Counted from the stretch's first letter, positions 54,047 through 63,672 are shown. The stretch: DNA of 64,000 nt from Enterobacteriaceae bacterium RIT693 (GCA_009668225.1 WJYK01000001.1:124001-188000); one strand, 5' to 3'. The notes: a model not told the origin generated them from the sequence alone. A program made the numbers and translations.

Positions 54047-54873
54047 CCCTGGCCGTATTTCTCCAGTAGCGCCTCGGCTATTGCCTGGCTTTCCGCATCC
54101 GCCTCGCCGCTGTAGTTCGCCGGGCGGAAGTGCATCTGGAAGGCGGTAATCACCCTTTTCTGCTGCGCATTGGTCATGCCCGGCAGCACTTCGTAGCCAT
54201 AGCGGGAAAGTAAATCCAATAACTCGGTCTTATCCACTGGCTGATAAGGGCCACGACCGTTAAGGTAAAATGCTACTCTCGCAGCCTCTGGCCACGCGCC
54301 AATCCCTTTTTCCGCAAACTGCCGCCACGGGAACAACGGACCTGGGTCAACCTTGCGCTGCGGGGCAATGTCTCCGTGAGCCACCACGTTCTGCGGCGCG
54401 ATGTTATAGCGGGCAATAATCTGCTTCGCTAAATCTTCAAGCACCGCAATCTGCGGCTGGCTGAACGGATAGAAGCGCTGCACGCCCCCGATTCGCGTGT
54501 AGCCCTGGTTTTCCAGCTCAATCCCCACGGAAGTATCATTGATGCGCGTAGCACCTCGCCAGAAGCTTATCCCCGCATGCCAGGCCAGCTGTTCTTCCGG
54601 CACCAGCTGCCAGACGACGGGTTTCCCGCCGGACAGCGGTGGCTTAGCGGGAATCAGATAGTGAGCGCTGACATTACGGTCGGTGAGCGTGGAGAGCGAA
54701 CTTGAAAAATCATCCGCGGTGTAGTGAATCACCAGGATTTTGACCCGTGGATAAGCGGCCTGAGCCTGGTGCCTGGTGTCCACTTTATAGCTGCCCCGAT
54801 CGACAATCCCTTTTTGGCCGGCGCAGCCCGCCAGCAGCAGCGCCAGGGCAAGCGCTAAGATCCTGGCTTTCAT
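54043..54873 (-). CDS. amiD: N-acetylmuramoyl-L-alanine amidase AmiD (lipoprotein)
   Basis: Outer-membrane zinc amidase that cleaves the amide between MurNAc or anhydro-MurNAc and L-Ala. 276 aa, the E. coli length. The lipoprotein signal ends in the lipobox LLAGC with C17. The amidase-2 domain has VIHYTADDF with the first zinc histidine, and [15 protein letters not shown] with the second histidine and catalytic residues. A C-terminal peptidoglycan-binding-like region of about 75 residues follows. The start overlaps the ybjQ stop by four bases (ATGA), so the two are coupled. Confidence 0.95.
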   Translation of the reverse strand: MKARILALALALLLAGCAGQKGIVDRGSYKVDTRHQAQAAYPRVKILVIHYTADDFSSSLSTLTDRNVSAHYLIPAKPPLSGGKPVVWQLVPEEQLAWHAGISFWRGATRINDTSVGIELENQGYTRIGGVQRFYPFSQPQIAVLEDLAKQIIARYNIAPQNVVAHGDIAPQRKVDPGPLFPWRQFAEKGIGAWPEAARVAFYLNGRGPYQPVDKTELLDLLSRYGYEVLPGMTNAQQKRVITAFQMHFRPANYSGEADAESQAIAEALLEKYGQG

Positions 54874-55193
54874 TTCCGTGTTTTCACCGCCGTGCCGCTG
54901 ACGCAAACCATCAGCATACTGCCGTCCTTACCCACGGTTTCGTAATCGATATCTATCCCGACTACCGCATTCGCGCCCAGGCTTTCGGCCTGCTCCTGAA
55001 TCTCGCGAAACGCGATATCCCGCGCTTTACGTAATTCTTTTTCATAAGCCCCGGAACGCCCGCCAACGATGTCGCGAACCCCGGCAAAAAAATCGCGGAA
55101 AATATTGGCACCCAGGATAGCTTCCCCGGTCACTACGCCGCAGTATTCGGTAATGATGTGGCCTTCCAGGCCTGGCGTCGTTGTAAACTGCAT
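54870..55193 (-). CDS. ybjQ: YbjQ-family (DUF74) protein
   Basis: 107 aa, the E. coli length. The conserved core reads [20 protein letters not shown] and [15 protein letters not shown]. Solved structures of the family form pentamers, but function is unknown. There is no signal peptide. It is the first gene of the ybjQ-amiD unit, whose genes overlap, and is divergent from ybjP across 108 bases. Confidence 0.92.
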   Translation of the reverse strand: MQFTTTPGLEGHIITEYCGVVTGEAILGANIFRDFFAGVRDIVGGRSGAYEKELRKARDIAFREIQEQAESLGANAVVGIDIDYETVGKDGSMLMVCVSGTAVKTRK

Positions 55194-55301
55194 CTCGTTC
55201 TCCTCTCTTTGCCATCAACATGTTAGCCCGGCAATCGCCACGCGATTTTGAGCCAATACGCTATGCTAAGGTAGTCCTCCTGAGAAAATAAGGAAATAAA
55301 A

Positions 55302-55826
55302 ATGCGCAGCTCAGCTTTGGCTCTTCTCCCCTGTGCGCTGGTTCTGTCGGCCTGTACTGCAGTCACACCAGCCTTTAAAGACATCGGCACCCGCAGCGGC
55401 CCCTGCGTCAGCGGCGGCCCGGATGAGGTCGCTCAGCAGTTCTATGATTACCGTATTGCGCACAAAGGCGAAGGCCTGAGTTCCGTTGCCGCGCTGCGGC
55501 CTTACCTGAGTGATTCCCTGTTCCAGCTGCTGCAAAAATCCACTACCTCTCCGGCAGCACAGGATGCATTTATCCGCAGCGACATCTTCTCCAGCCAGTC
55601 AGAAGAGCCGGACAAGGCAAGCGTTTACTCGGCGTCAACTATCCCGAATACCGACGCGCGTAATATTCCGCTACGCGTCGAACTCACCCGCGGCAGCCAA
55701 ACATGGAAAGATGAGGTGCTGATGGTGCGTGAAGGTCAGTGCTGGGCGGTGGACGACGTGCGCTATCTCGGCGCGGCAAGCCACGCGCCAACCGGTACGC
55801 TACGCCAGGCAGTAGAAGGGAAATAG
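55302..55826 (+). CDS. ybjP: Putative lipoprotein YbjP (DUF3828)
   Basis: 174 aa. The signal peptide of 17 residues ends in the lipobox LSAC with C18 (MRSSALALLPCALVLSAC). The mature domain (residues about 40-160) is of the DUF3828 type, a nuclear-transport-factor-2-like fold, with SSVAALRPYLSDSLFQLL and VREGQCWAVDDVRYLG. Function is unknown. It lies upstream of the art operon with a 227-base gap containing a long-range inverted repeat. Confidence 0.9.
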   Translation: MRSSALALLPCALVLSACTAVTPAFKDIGTRSGPCVSGGPDEVAQQFYDYRIAHKGEGLSSVAALRPYLSDSLFQLLQKSTTSPAAQDAFIRSDIFSSQSEEPDKASVYSASTIPNTDARNIPLRVELTRGSQTWKDEVLMVREGQCWAVDDVRYLGAASHAPTGTLRQAVEGK

Positions 55827-55848
55827 CGGCAATTTAAGCTTACGCTAT

Positions 55849-55928
55849 GCGGGTGGTAAAAACATAACCCCTGTAAATAGTCTGGCATCTTCAGGGAATG
55901 CGGTTTTTTATACTTAGCCACCACCCGC
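55849..55928. repeat. 80-base stem-loop candidate between ybjP and artP
   Basis: GCGGGTGGT (55849-55857) and ACCACCCGC (55920-55928) are a perfect 9-bp inverted repeat enclosing 62 bases, which include a CAGGG segment and a TTTTTT run. It could be a structured RNA element, a composite terminator of ybjP, or an operator pair. Confidence 0.4.
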
Positions 55929-55993
55929 CTCGCTATTTTGTGCTAACTTTAAGCCATGAAAGCAGTTATTTTTAAGTTTTAACGCACAAAGAT

Positions 55994-56007
55994 TGCATAA
56001 CTATTCT
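55994..56007 (+). promoter_or_regulatory. Possible ARG box upstream of artP
   Basis: TGCAT-AACT-ATTCT resembles the ArgR half-site pair TGAAT-N4-ATTCA with one mismatch in each half. It lies 47 bases upstream of the artP start. E. coli art genes are repressed by ArgR with arginine. No convincing second box at the usual 3-base spacing was found. Confidence 0.4.
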
Positions 56008-56053
56008 GTTAAAGGTACCCTTTGCGGCCTCAATTGCTATTCAACTTCAGCGC

Positions 56054-56782
56054 ATGAGTATTCAACTAGACAGCATTAATTGCTTTTACGGTGCCCATCA
56101 GGCGCTGTTCGACATCACACTACATTGCCCGCAGGGTGAGACGCTGGTGTTGCTGGGCCCAAGCGGCGCCGGCAAGAGCTCTCTGCTGCGTGTACTCAAC
56201 CTGCTTGAGATGCCGCGTTCCGGCAGGCTCAGCATCGCAGGCAATACTTTCGACTTCTCCAAAGCCCCCGGCGATAAAGCGATTCGCGATTTGCGCCAGA
56301 ACGTCGGCATGGTCTTCCAGCAATACAATCTGTGGCCGCACCTCACCGTGCTGCAAAACCTGATTGAAGCGCCCTGCCGCGTATTGGGGCTCAGCAAAGA
56401 TAAAGCACGCGAACGTGCCGATAAACTGCTTGAGCGCCTGCGCCTGAAACCGTATATGGATCGCTATCCGCTGCACCTTTCCGGTGGCCAGCAGCAGCGC
56501 GTAGCCATCGCTCGCGCACTGATGATGGAGCCGCAGATCCTGCTGTTCGATGAGCCAACCGCCGCACTTGACCCGGAAATCACCGCGCAGATCGTCAGCA
56601 TTATTCGCGAGCTGGCGGAAACCAACATTACTCAGGTCATCGTGACCCATGAAGTAGAAGTGGCGCGTAAAACCGCCAGCCGCGTGGTGTATATGGAAAA
56701 CGGCCACATCATCGAACAAGGTGATGCCAGCTGCTTTGCTAACCCGCAAACCGATGCGTTTAAATTCTATCTCTCTCACTGA
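56054..56782 (+). CDS. artP: Arginine ABC transporter ATP-binding protein ArtP
   Basis: ATPase of the high-affinity arginine importer ArtPQM. 242 aa, the E. coli length. Walker [10 protein letters not shown] near residues 36-44, signature [15 protein letters not shown], Walker [13 protein letters not shown] and the switch histidine in [10 protein letters not shown] are all present. It is the first gene of artPIQM and is followed by artI after 20 bases. Confidence 0.98.
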   Translation: MSIQLDSINCFYGAHQALFDITLHCPQGETLVLLGPSGAGKSSLLRVLNLLEMPRSGRLSIAGNTFDFSKAPGDKAIRDLRQNVGMVFQQYNLWPHLTVLQNLIEAPCRVLGLSKDKARERADKLLERLRLKPYMDRYPLHLSGGQQQRVAIARALMMEPQILLFDEPTAALDPEITAQIVSIIRELAETNITQVIVTHEVEVARKTASRVVYMENGHIIEQGDASCFANPQTDAFKFYLSH

Positions 56783-56802
56783 TGTTGAACGGGAAAACGA
56801 CA

Positions 56803-57534
56803 ATGAAAAAAGTTTTGCTGGCCACTCTTTTAGCCACTCTGAGCCTTTCTGCTACCGCCGCACAGACCATCCGTTTTGCTACCGAAGCCTCTTACCCTCC
56901 GTTTGAGTCTATCGACGCCAACAACAAGATAGTCGGCTTTGACGTTGACCTGGCTAACGCCCTGTGCAAACAGATCGATGCCACCTGTACCTTTACCAAT
57001 CAGACGTTCGACAGCCTGATTCCAAGCCTGAAATTCCGCCGTATTGACGCGGTCATGGCCGGGATGGACATCACGCCCGAGCGTGAAAAACAGGTGCTGT
57101 TCACTAAGCCCTACTACGACAACTCCGCGCTGTTTGTTGGCGTGAAGGGCAAATACGCTGATATCAGCGCGCTGAAAGGCAAGAAAGTGGGTATCCAGAA
57201 CGGGACCACGCACCAGAAATACATCACCGACAAGCACCCGGAAATCACCACCGTGCCTTACGACAGCTACCAGAACGCCAAGCTGGATCTGCAGAACGGC
57301 CGTATTGATGCCGTCTTCGGCGATACCGCTGTGGTGACCGAATGGCTGAAAGCCAGCCCGGAACTGGTTGCCGTGGGTGACAAAGTGACCGACAAAGATT
57401 ACTTCGGCACCGGCCTCGGCATTGCCCTGCGCCAGGGCAACACTGACCTGCAGAGCAAATTCAACGCCGCGCTGGATAAAGTGAAACAAGATGGCACCTA
57501 CAAAGCCATCTACGACAAATGGTTCCAGAAGTAA
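56803..57534 (+). CDS. artI: Arginine ABC transporter periplasmic binding protein ArtI
   Basis: Periplasmic solute-binding protein presenting its ligand to ArtQM. 243 aa, the E. coli ArtI length. The signal peptide of about 19-20 residues is [20 protein letters not shown]. The mature protein reads [20 protein letters not shown] and has the family motif [11 protein letters not shown]. It follows E. coli ArtI more closely than ArtJ ([10 protein letters not shown] rather than FGVSATYPPF). The ORF is open 7 codons upstream, but the start that gives the signal peptide is chosen. In this genome segment artJ is not found next to artM. Confidence 0.96.
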   Translation: MKKVLLATLLATLSLSATAAQTIRFATEASYPPFESIDANNKIVGFDVDLANALCKQIDATCTFTNQTFDSLIPSLKFRRIDAVMAGMDITPEREKQVLFTKPYYDNSALFVGVKGKYADISALKGKKVGIQNGTTHQKYITDKHPEITTVPYDSYQNAKLDLQNGRIDAVFGDTAVVTEWLKASPELVAVGDKVTDKDYFGTGLGIALRQGNTDLQSKFNAALDKVKQDGTYKAIYDKWFQK

Positions 57535-57542
57535 TCGACTCG

Positions 57543-58259
57543 ATGAACGAATTGTTTCCATTAGCAAGCGCCGCCGGGATGACCGTCGGCCTTGCCGTTT
57601 GTGCCCTGATAGTCGGCCTGGCGCTGGCGATGATCTTTGCCGTCTGGGAGTCCGCCAAATGGCGCCCGGTGGCCTGGATTGGCTCAGGGCTGGTCACGCT
57701 TTTCCGTGGCCTGCCTGAAATTCTGGTGGTGCTGTTTATCTACTTCGGCTCTTCCCAGCTGCTGCTGATGCTCTCTGACGGCTTTACTCTCAATCTTGGT
57801 TTTGCCGCAATCCCGGTCAAAATGGAGATTGAGAACTTTGACGTCAGCCCGTTCCTCTGCGGCGTGATTGCCCTCTCCCTGCTCTATTCCGCCTATGCGT
57901 CGCAGACGCTGCGCGGTGCGCTGAAAGCGGTGCCGGTTGGGCAATGGGAATCAGGCCAGGCGTTGGGTTTATCCAAAACCGCGATTTTCTTCCGCCTGGT
58001 GATGCCGCAGATGTGGCGCCACGCGCTGCCGGGTCTGGGTAACCAGTGGCTGGTGCTGCTGAAAGACACCGCGCTGGTGTCGCTTATCAGCGTGAACGAC
58101 CTGATGCTGCAAACCAAAAGTATCGCTACCCGCACGCAGGAGCCGTTTACCTGGTACGTGATAGCCGCGGCGATTTACCTGGTTATCACCTTGCTGAGCC
58201 AGTACATCCTGAAGCGTATCGACCTGCGCGCCACGCGCTTTGAACGGAGACCTGACTGA
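57543..58259 (+). CDS. artQ: Arginine ABC transporter permease ArtQ
   Basis: Membrane subunit of the arginine importer. 238 aa, the E. coli length. About five membrane helices are expected, with the EAA loop [20 protein letters not shown] contacting ArtP. The chosen ATG 57543 gives [20 protein letters not shown], like the E. coli start; an in-frame upstream start inside artI is discarded. It begins 8 bases after the artI stop and overlaps artM by one base. Confidence 0.97.
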   Translation: MNELFPLASAAGMTVGLAVCALIVGLALAMIFAVWESAKWRPVAWIGSGLVTLFRGLPEILVVLFIYFGSSQLLLMLSDGFTLNLGFAAIPVKMEIENFDVSPFLCGVIALSLLYSAYASQTLRGALKAVPVGQWESGQALGLSKTAIFFRLVMPQMWRHALPGLGNQWLVLLKDTALVSLISVNDLMLQTKSIATRTQEPFTWYVIAAAIYLVITLLSQYILKRIDLRATRFERRPD

Positions 58260-58927
58260 TGCTCGAGTACTTACCGGAGCTGATGAAAGGTCTACACACC
58301 AGCCTGACGCTCACCGCCGCTTCCATTGCCGTGGCGCTCGTGCTGTCGCTGCTGTTTACCATCGTTCTGACGCTGAAAACACCCGTGCTGGTGTACATTG
58401 TGCGCGCTTACATCACGCTGTTTACCGGCACGCCGCTGCTGGTGCAAATCTTCCTCATTTACTACGGTCCGGGGCAGTTTCCGTCGCTCCAGCACTATCC
58501 GGTGCTGTGGCATCTGCTTTCCGAACCGTGGCTATGCGCGTTGATTGCGCTGTCGCTGAACAGCGCCGCGTACACCACGCAGCTGTTCTACGGCGCGATC
58601 AGAGCCATTCCGGAAGGCCAGTGGCAGTCCTGTAGCGCGCTAGGGATGAGCAAGAAAGACACGCTGGCCATCCTGTTGCCTTATGCCTTTAAACGCGCGC
58701 TCTCTTCGTACTCGAACGAAGTCGTGCTGGTGTTCAAGAGTACCTCCCTGGCCTACACCATTACGCTCATGGAAGTGATGGGCTACGGGCAGCTGCTGTA
58801 TGGCCGCACCTATGATGTGGCCGTCTTTGGCGCTGCCGGGCTGGTCTACCTCATCGTTAACGGGCTGCTTACGCTGTTGATGCGCTTTATCGAACGCCGG
58901 GCGCTGGCGTTTGAGCGCCGAAGCTAG
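58259..58927 (+). CDS. artM: Arginine ABC transporter permease ArtM
   Basis: Second permease subunit. 222 aa, the E. coli length. The EAA loop reads GQWQSCSALGMSKKDTLAIL. Its ATG shares a base with the artQ TGA. It is the last gene of the segment colinear with E. coli. There the next gene would be artJ; here a terminator and then an unrelated convergent operon follow. Confidence 0.97.
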   Translation: MLEYLPELMKGLHTSLTLTAASIAVALVLSLLFTIVLTLKTPVLVYIVRAYITLFTGTPLLVQIFLIYYGPGQFPSLQHYPVLWHLLSEPWLCALIALSLNSAAYTTQLFYGAIRAIPEGQWQSCSALGMSKKDTLAILLPYAFKRALSSYSNEVVLVFKSTSLAYTITLMEVMGYGQLLYGRTYDVAVFGAAGLVYLIVNGLLTLLMRFIERRALAFERRS

Positions 58928-58933
58928 ACTGCG

Positions 58934-58961
58934 AAAAAGGCTTCCACACGGAAGCCTTTTT
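58934..58961. terminator. Bidirectional terminator between artM and the GntP gene
   Basis: Perfect AAAAAGGCTTCC/GGAAGCCTTTTT stem with an ACAC loop and T-runs on both sides. It lies 7 bases after artM and 16 bases past the stop of the convergent permease gene, and marks the junction with the accessory locus. Confidence 0.92.
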
Positions 58962-58976
58962 TACGCCTAAACCTTT

Positions 58977-60473
58977 TTAGAAAAACAGCGCATTAATCAA
59001 CAGCAGGGTCACAGAGCCGGTCGCCCAGAGGATCGTTGACGTGATACTCCAGACTTTGATTTGTTCCTGCACTTCCGTCACGCCCAGTGAACGGTTTACC
59101 ACCCAGAAATAGGCATCGTTAAAGTAGGAGAACATAAATGACCCTACCGTACAGCCCAGTCCAGCAATAACAGGATCCACACCTAAGGTACCGATCATCG
59201 GTGCCGTGATGCTCGCGGCGGTAATCATCGCTACCGTACCAGAACCCTGAATCAGGCGAACCAGCGTCGAAATCGTCAACGGCAGCAAGACGCCCGGCAC
59301 GCCCATCAAAATAATATATTCCGCTATCATATTGCCTGCGCCAGAGTCACGCAGCACCATCCCCAGCGCCCCACCACCGCCGATCACCAGAAAAATGATC
59401 CCCGCAGAGCGGATGGCATTTTCCATATTTTGCGTCACTTCTTTGCGATCGTAACGGCTGCCAAGCCCGATAATCGCGATAAGTAGCCCGGCTCCCACCG
59501 CGGTCACCGGGTGACCTATTGCCACAAACATCTGCGTCAGCGACTGCTGCCAGGTATCAATCTCAGGATCGACATGACCAAACTCTTTCAGGAAAGTTGC
59601 CAGCAGGATAAGCACGATAGGAACCATTAACGGGGCGAAGGAAATTGCCTTACCCGGCAGGTCTTCCTCCTGTTCGCGACCTTCTGTTCCGCAAATGGGG
59701 CGTTCACGCGTAAACCCGCTACCGTCTTCCGTCGGGATCAGGAAAATGCTTTTTCCAAGGTGTCGGGTGTACAGGAAACCGGCTATTGCCACGGGAACCG
59801 CCACCACCATGCTCCACAGCATGAACCGCCCAATGGGCATATTGAATTGTGAAACCACGCCAAAAGGCCCTACCGCAGGCGGGATCATGCTGTGACTAAT
59901 GACCAAACCGGCCGCAAGCGTAGCGCCCAGCCCAACCACCGACTTTCCGGTTGAGCGGGAAATGGCTTTCACCAACGGCACCAAAACGATAAATGCCGAA
60001 TCGCAGAACACCGCCATCGAGACGATAAGGCCTATCATCACCAGCGCCAGTTCTTCACGCCCTTTACCCAACAGGCGAATAAAGGTAATCGCCATGCGTT
60101 TAGAGGCCCCGCTCATCTGAAGCAGGGAGCCCATCATCACGCCAAAGCCAATCACAATGCCAATATGCCCCAGGGTACCGCCAAACCCTTTAGTCACGGA
60201 GGCTATCATCAGCTCACTTTTCATCCCCCCCAGCGAACCGGTGATCACCGCAGCAATAATCAGCGCCGGAAACGCCGGAATGCGAGTTTTGAGGATCATA
60301 AACAACAGCGCCACAATCGCGACCAGCAGGCCACCAATGACGCGAAAACTGTTTAACTCCTCCTCGCTGGTACTACCGAGGTTAAAAATCACTAAGCCAA
60401 TACAAAGGACAACTATGCCCTTCAGGCCTGGACTCATTCCCGCCGTAGCGGTTTCCATTGGTTTATCAGACAT
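58977..60473 (-). CDS. GntP-family sugar-acid:H+ symporter
   Basis: 498 aa with about 12-14 hydrophobic segments, typical of the gluconate/idonate permease family. Family hallmarks include the conserved glycine-rich stretch GLVISHSMIPPAVGPFGVV and RLIQGSGTVAMITAASITAP with the C-terminal SYFNDAYFWVVNRSLG. The middle hydrophilic loop (around residues 255-280) is rich in Glu/Arg. In the analogous E. coli ygb locus, ygbN is also a GntP-type transporter. It is the last gene of the deoR-kinase-pdxA2-gntP operon, 46 bases after pdxA2. The substrate is inferred to be a short sugar acid, not proven. Confidence 0.85.
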   Translation of the reverse strand: MSDKPMETATAGMSPGLKGIVVLCIGLVIFNLGSTSEEELNSFRVIGGLLVAIVALLFMILKTRIPAFPALIIAAVITGSLGGMKSELMIASVTKGFGGTLGHIGIVIGFGVMMGSLLQMSGASKRMAITFIRLLGKGREELALVMIGLIVSMAVFCDSAFIVLVPLVKAISRSTGKSVVGLGATLAAGLVISHSMIPPAVGPFGVVSQFNMPIGRFMLWSMVVAVPVAIAGFLYTRHLGKSIFLIPTEDGSGFTRERPICGTEGREQEEDLPGKAISFAPLMVPIVLILLATFLKEFGHVDPEIDTWQQSLTQMFVAIGHPVTAVGAGLLIAIIGLGSRYDRKEVTQNMENAIRSAGIIFLVIGGGGALGMVLRDSGAGNMIAEYIILMGVPGVLLPLTISTLVRLIQGSGTVAMITAASITAPMIGTLGVDPVIAGLGCTVGSFMFSYFNDAYFWVVNRSLGVTEVQEQIKVWSITSTILWATGSVTLLLINALFF

Positions 60474-60519
60474 ACACTCACCTCGGATAAAGGCGGCAGG
60501 CCATTACGCCCGCCACACG

Positions 60520-61518
60520 TTATTGTTTTTGATAATAGGGTGCATAAAGCGCGGCCAATCTGACCGCCTCAATCAGGCTTACAGGGTCGGCTATGCCCCT
60601 GCCTGCAATGTCGTTCGCCGTACCGTGATCAACAGAAGTTCGCAGGATAGGCATCCCGGCGGTGATGGAAATTGTGCGGTGAAAATCCACCATTTTGGTG
60701 GCGATGTGCCCCTGGTCGTGATACGGCGAAAGCACCGCATCCCACGCGCCCTTAAGAGCAAAATGGAACACGCTGTCCGCTGGTTTTGGCCCATCAATCA
60801 AGATGCCTTGCTTGCGGGCAAGCTCAATACCGGGCAATAAAACGTCATCATCCTCGTGCCCAAAGAGTCCGTGTTCTCCGCCGTGAGGGTTAATGGCCGC
60901 AAGCGCCAGCTTCGGAGCCGGTACGCCAAGCTGCTGTAGCGCGCGGGTGCAGCGTATGGCGTAGTCACACACTTTTTCAGGAGTCAGGCTTTGTATCGCG
61001 TTGACCAACGAGAGATGGCGCGTCAGGAAAAAGACGCGCAGGGTATGCACCTGGAACAAGGTCAGCGGATCATGAGAGCCCGTCAGATGAGCAAAAATTT
61101 CGGTATGGCCAATAAAATCGACGCCGCCGGCCTTAAGCGACTCTTTATTTATTGGGGTGGTTGCAACGGCATCGACCTCACCTCGTAGCGCCATATTGAC
61201 CGCAAGTTCAATACACTCATAAGCGGCTTTACCGCATTGCCCCTGAATTTCACCCGGCGTAAGCGTTTCAGTATCTAACTCTCCGGCTTCAATAAGGTTC
61301 ATGGTGTCCGGGCGGTCGAGATAATCTTTTACCCCGGTGATAACGTTAATCGATAATTGCACATCAGAAAATTTCGCAGCCTCCTCCAGCACCATTTTAT
61401 TTCCAACAACGATCATTCTGGCATCGTGTTGTGCATTCTCTGAGGCTAATGTTTTTACGGTAATCTCCGGGCCAATGCCAGCAGCATCCCCCATTGGAAT
61501 AACAACCAACGGTTTCAT
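60520..61518 (-). CDS. pdxA2: PdxA2-type 4-phosphate sugar-acid dehydrogenase
   Basis: 332 aa of the PdxA family, NAD-dependent metal dehydrogenases. The paralogues next to DUF1537 kinases (PdxA2) oxidise D-threonate or D-erythronate 4-phosphate, and the product decarboxylates to DHAP. It starts KPLVVIPMGDAAGIGPEI. Metal histidines are in FIGHTEIFAHLTG, INPHGGEHGLFG and LSPYHDQGHIATKM. The ATG at 61518 has AAGGAG six bases upstream; the frame is open two codons further from a TTG. The partner kinase gene and a transporter flank it, so the catabolic rather than the vitamin B6 role is favoured. Biosynthetic PdxA is expected elsewhere. Confidence 0.85.
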   Translation of the reverse strand: MKPLVVIPMGDAAGIGPEITVKTLASENAQHDARMIVVGNKMVLEEAAKFSDVQLSINVITGVKDYLDRPDTMNLIEAGELDTETLTPGEIQGQCGKAAYECIELAVNMALRGEVDAVATTPINKESLKAGGVDFIGHTEIFAHLTGSHDPLTLFQVHTLRVFFLTRHLSLVNAIQSLTPEKVCDYAIRCTRALQQLGVPAPKLALAAINPHGGEHGLFGHEDDDVLLPGIELARKQGILIDGPKPADSVFHFALKGAWDAVLSPYHDQGHIATKMVDFHRTISITAGMPILRTSVDHGTANDIAGRGIADPVSLIEAVRLAALYAPYYQKQ

Positions 61519-61536
61519 AATCAACTCCTTTTATTA

Positions 61537-62841
61537 TTAATTAACGTCTGTTGCAGCGGTATTACTTGAAATCTTCGTCACTAAATAATCAATACAATGA
61601 ATAAGCGTATCATCATTACCCACGAACCCACCCTTGGTAATAATAGGTAGCCCATCTGACAGTCCACCGACGAGTTTTCCATATACGGCAAGCGGCTCCA
61701 CCTCATCCTTCAGCACGACGCCATTGCCTTTTAATCTTTTGGTTATGCTGACCATCACATCGCCACCGCTACCATAAAGTCCGCTAATGGGCGACTTTTC
61801 CTTAATTAAAATCTGAGCAACAACTTCAGCAATACCGCGATTTATCATGCAGCTGGCCTCATGAGTATCAACGCCATATTTTTTTGCTAACGTATCCAAA
61901 CGGCAAATATGCTCAGGCGACTCTACGGAGTCAACGCCAACAACATCAAAGGTACGAGTTTTGTCAATTAAACGGTCGACCAGTTCAAGGGTATTTTGAG
62001 GGTGTAATGCAAACTCAATTAACATATCGGCCGGTAATGTCTCGATATAGACTTCGCGCTCATAGCGAAGTTTTTTAATTTGCCGCTGGGTTAAATCAGA
62101 AACACTCCCAATAGCCAGCAGCACTTTATTTGTACGGCGCCGCCCGGAGGAGAATTTTAGCCATGACAATTGAGAGGTGAATACGCCGGGATCGACACAG
62201 AAAAAAGGCACTTTTGATTTCTGCACCGCCAGAGCAATTTGCTGAATGTCATCCGCCGTTGTCGCGTCTATAATCACAATACGAACATTGCTTCTATAGA
62301 GCTCCCTCAGCTTTTTGGTCAGGGTGCTCTCCCCGCTCAATACATCACGCAGACAAATATATCCTACGCTCTTATTTGTCTGCTGGCGGAAAAGCTCAAC
62401 AACGGAAGATTCCAGCATTGGGTTTTTGGGGTCATTGCGCATGGCGGTATTTTGCAGCGGTATACCGTCAACCAGCAGCGATCCCCCCACGCAGATGCGG
62501 CCGCTTGAAGGATAAACGGGCACAACAATCGCCATCAGATGCGGGAAGCGATCAATAACGGCATCCACCTCCGCCCCCAGATTCCCGCGCAGCGTCGAAT
62601 CAATACGCTTGCTTATCAGCGTCTCCTCGGGATTGATGCGAGCAACGCGCTCCGCCACGCGCTGGTATGCCTCACAGGATGAAACCGAGCGAGAATCCGT
62701 TGAGAAAGAGATGACATCAAAACGCGTCTCCTCTTCATCGTGGTCATCCAGGCAGGTCATGGTGGTAAACCCCTTGGTACTCAACAGCGCGGCGGTGGCA
62801 TTTGCGCCGGTTAAATCATCCGCGATTATGGCTATTTTCAC
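61537..62841 (-). CDS. Four-carbon acid sugar kinase (DUF1537 / OtnK-DtnK family)
   Basis: 434 aa. The N-terminal domain begins KIAIIADDLTGANATAALL, the acid-binding signature of DUF1537 kinases, and includes ISKRIDSTLRGNLGAEVDAV. The C-terminal nucleotide-binding domain includes LYGSGGDVMVSITKRL. Characterised members phosphorylate D-threonate, L-threonate or D-erythronate at O4 with ATP. The pairing with PdxA2 favours D-threonate or a close analogue, by analogy with DtnK. A GTG start at 62841 with GAGAGGGAAG upstream is chosen; a GTG 11 codons earlier lacks a good site. It lies 29 bases after the regulator. Confidence 0.87.
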   Translation of the reverse strand: MKIAIIADDLTGANATAALLSTKGFTTMTCLDDHDEEETRFDVISFSTDSRSVSSCEAYQRVAERVARINPEETLISKRIDSTLRGNLGAEVDAVIDRFPHLMAIVVPVYPSSGRICVGGSLLVDGIPLQNTAMRNDPKNPMLESSVVELFRQQTNKSVGYICLRDVLSGESTLTKKLRELYRSNVRIVIIDATTADDIQQIALAVQKSKVPFFCVDPGVFTSQLSWLKFSSGRRRTNKVLLAIGSVSDLTQRQIKKLRYEREVYIETLPADMLIEFALHPQNTLELVDRLIDKTRTFDVVGVDSVESPEHICRLDTLAKKYGVDTHEASCMINRGIAEVVAQILIKEKSPISGLYGSGGDVMVSITKRLKGNGVVLKDEVEPLAVYGKLVGGLSDGLPIITKGGFVGNDDTLIHCIDYLVTKISSNTAATDVN

Positions 62842-62870
62842 AGTGCTTCCCTCTCTGTATCGGATTAAGA

Positions 62871-63587
62871 TCACGTCATAAGCGGCTCGCGATTGACGAT
62901 GATCTGATTAAAATTAGCCAGATCGGCTATTTTGTAATGGCAAAATACATTCCTTTTACTTTCATCAACCAACAGTACCGATTTTGCGGCATGATTCATC
63001 GCCATCCATTTGCAGTCGGCTTTACTTTGCGTCGTGGTCATGGCGCCATAGTTTTCACCAAACCCATCCGCCCCTATAAATGCCAGGTCGGTGTAATGAT
63101 CGCTCAGGTAGCGCAGCGTTTCACTGCAATAGGCTGAACGACTCTCTCTGACTAACTCTCCAGGGCAAATAATCAGCTTAACGCCGGGATTGTCATTCAA
63201 TATATAAGCAGTAGAAATATCATTAGTAATAATGGTTAGTGGAATGTCGATCAGCCAGGCCAACTGTTTCACCGTCGTACCACCATCCATAAAGATCACT
63301 TCGCCGGGGCGTAAAAGGTTATAGGCCTGTAATGCGATAGACTTTTTCCACTCAATATTATGCTGCGCCTTATTCTTATAGTCTGGACTCTGGTTAATAA
63401 AACCCTTAATAATCTGCCCACCAAAAATAACTTTCGCTTTTCCTTCTTTTTGCAGCTCATCGACATCCCGACGAATAGTCATATGTGAAACCGTAAAGTA
63501 TTCCGCTAACTGGTTAATGGTAATTGAATGATTAACATCAAGCATTTCGATAATGCGGTGTACCCTTTGCATTTTGGAATAACGTGT
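62871..63587 (-). CDS. DeoR-family transcriptional regulator of the sugar-acid operon
   Basis: 238 aa from the ATG at 63587; an in-frame GTG at 63620 would give 249. The N-terminal helix-turn-helix covers roughly residues 18-50 (SITINQLAEYFTVSHMTIRR). The C-terminal effector domain shows the DeoR sugar-phosphate pocket FMDGGTTVKQLAWLI and GADGFGENYGAMTT. It resembles YgbI, the DeoR regulator of the E. coli L-threonate locus. It is divergent from the SIS-domain gene and the first gene of the kinase-dehydrogenase-permease operon, so it probably represses both units and is relieved by a phosphorylated intermediate. Start choice is uncertain. Confidence 0.8.
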   Translation of the reverse strand, partial: TRYSKMQRVHRIIEMLDVNHSITINQLAEYFTVSHMTIRRDVDELQKEGKAKVIFGGQIIKGFINQSPDYKNKAQHNIEWKKSIALQAYNLLRPGEVIFMDGGTTVKQLAWLIDIPLTIITNDISTAYILNDNPGVKLIICPGELVRESRSAYCSETLRYLSDHYTDLAFIGADGFGENYGAMTTTQSKADCKWMAMNHAAKSVLLVDESKRNVFCHYKIADLANFNQIIVNREPLMT

Positions 63588-63656
63588 CATGACCACTGTC
63601 TCGTTGAGTGTTAGCTTCACTCGATTTTTAAGCTAACTGTTTTAAAAAAACACAGC

Positions 63657-63672
63657 TGTGAATAAAATCACA
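63657..63672. promoter_or_regulatory. CRP-binding site between the two accessory units
   Basis: TGTGA-ATAAAA-TCACA is a perfect CRP core palindrome. It is centred 96 bases upstream of the SIS-gene start and 78 bases upstream of the regulator ATG. It overlaps the 10-base palindrome CACAGCTGTG (63651-63660). Confidence 0.75.
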
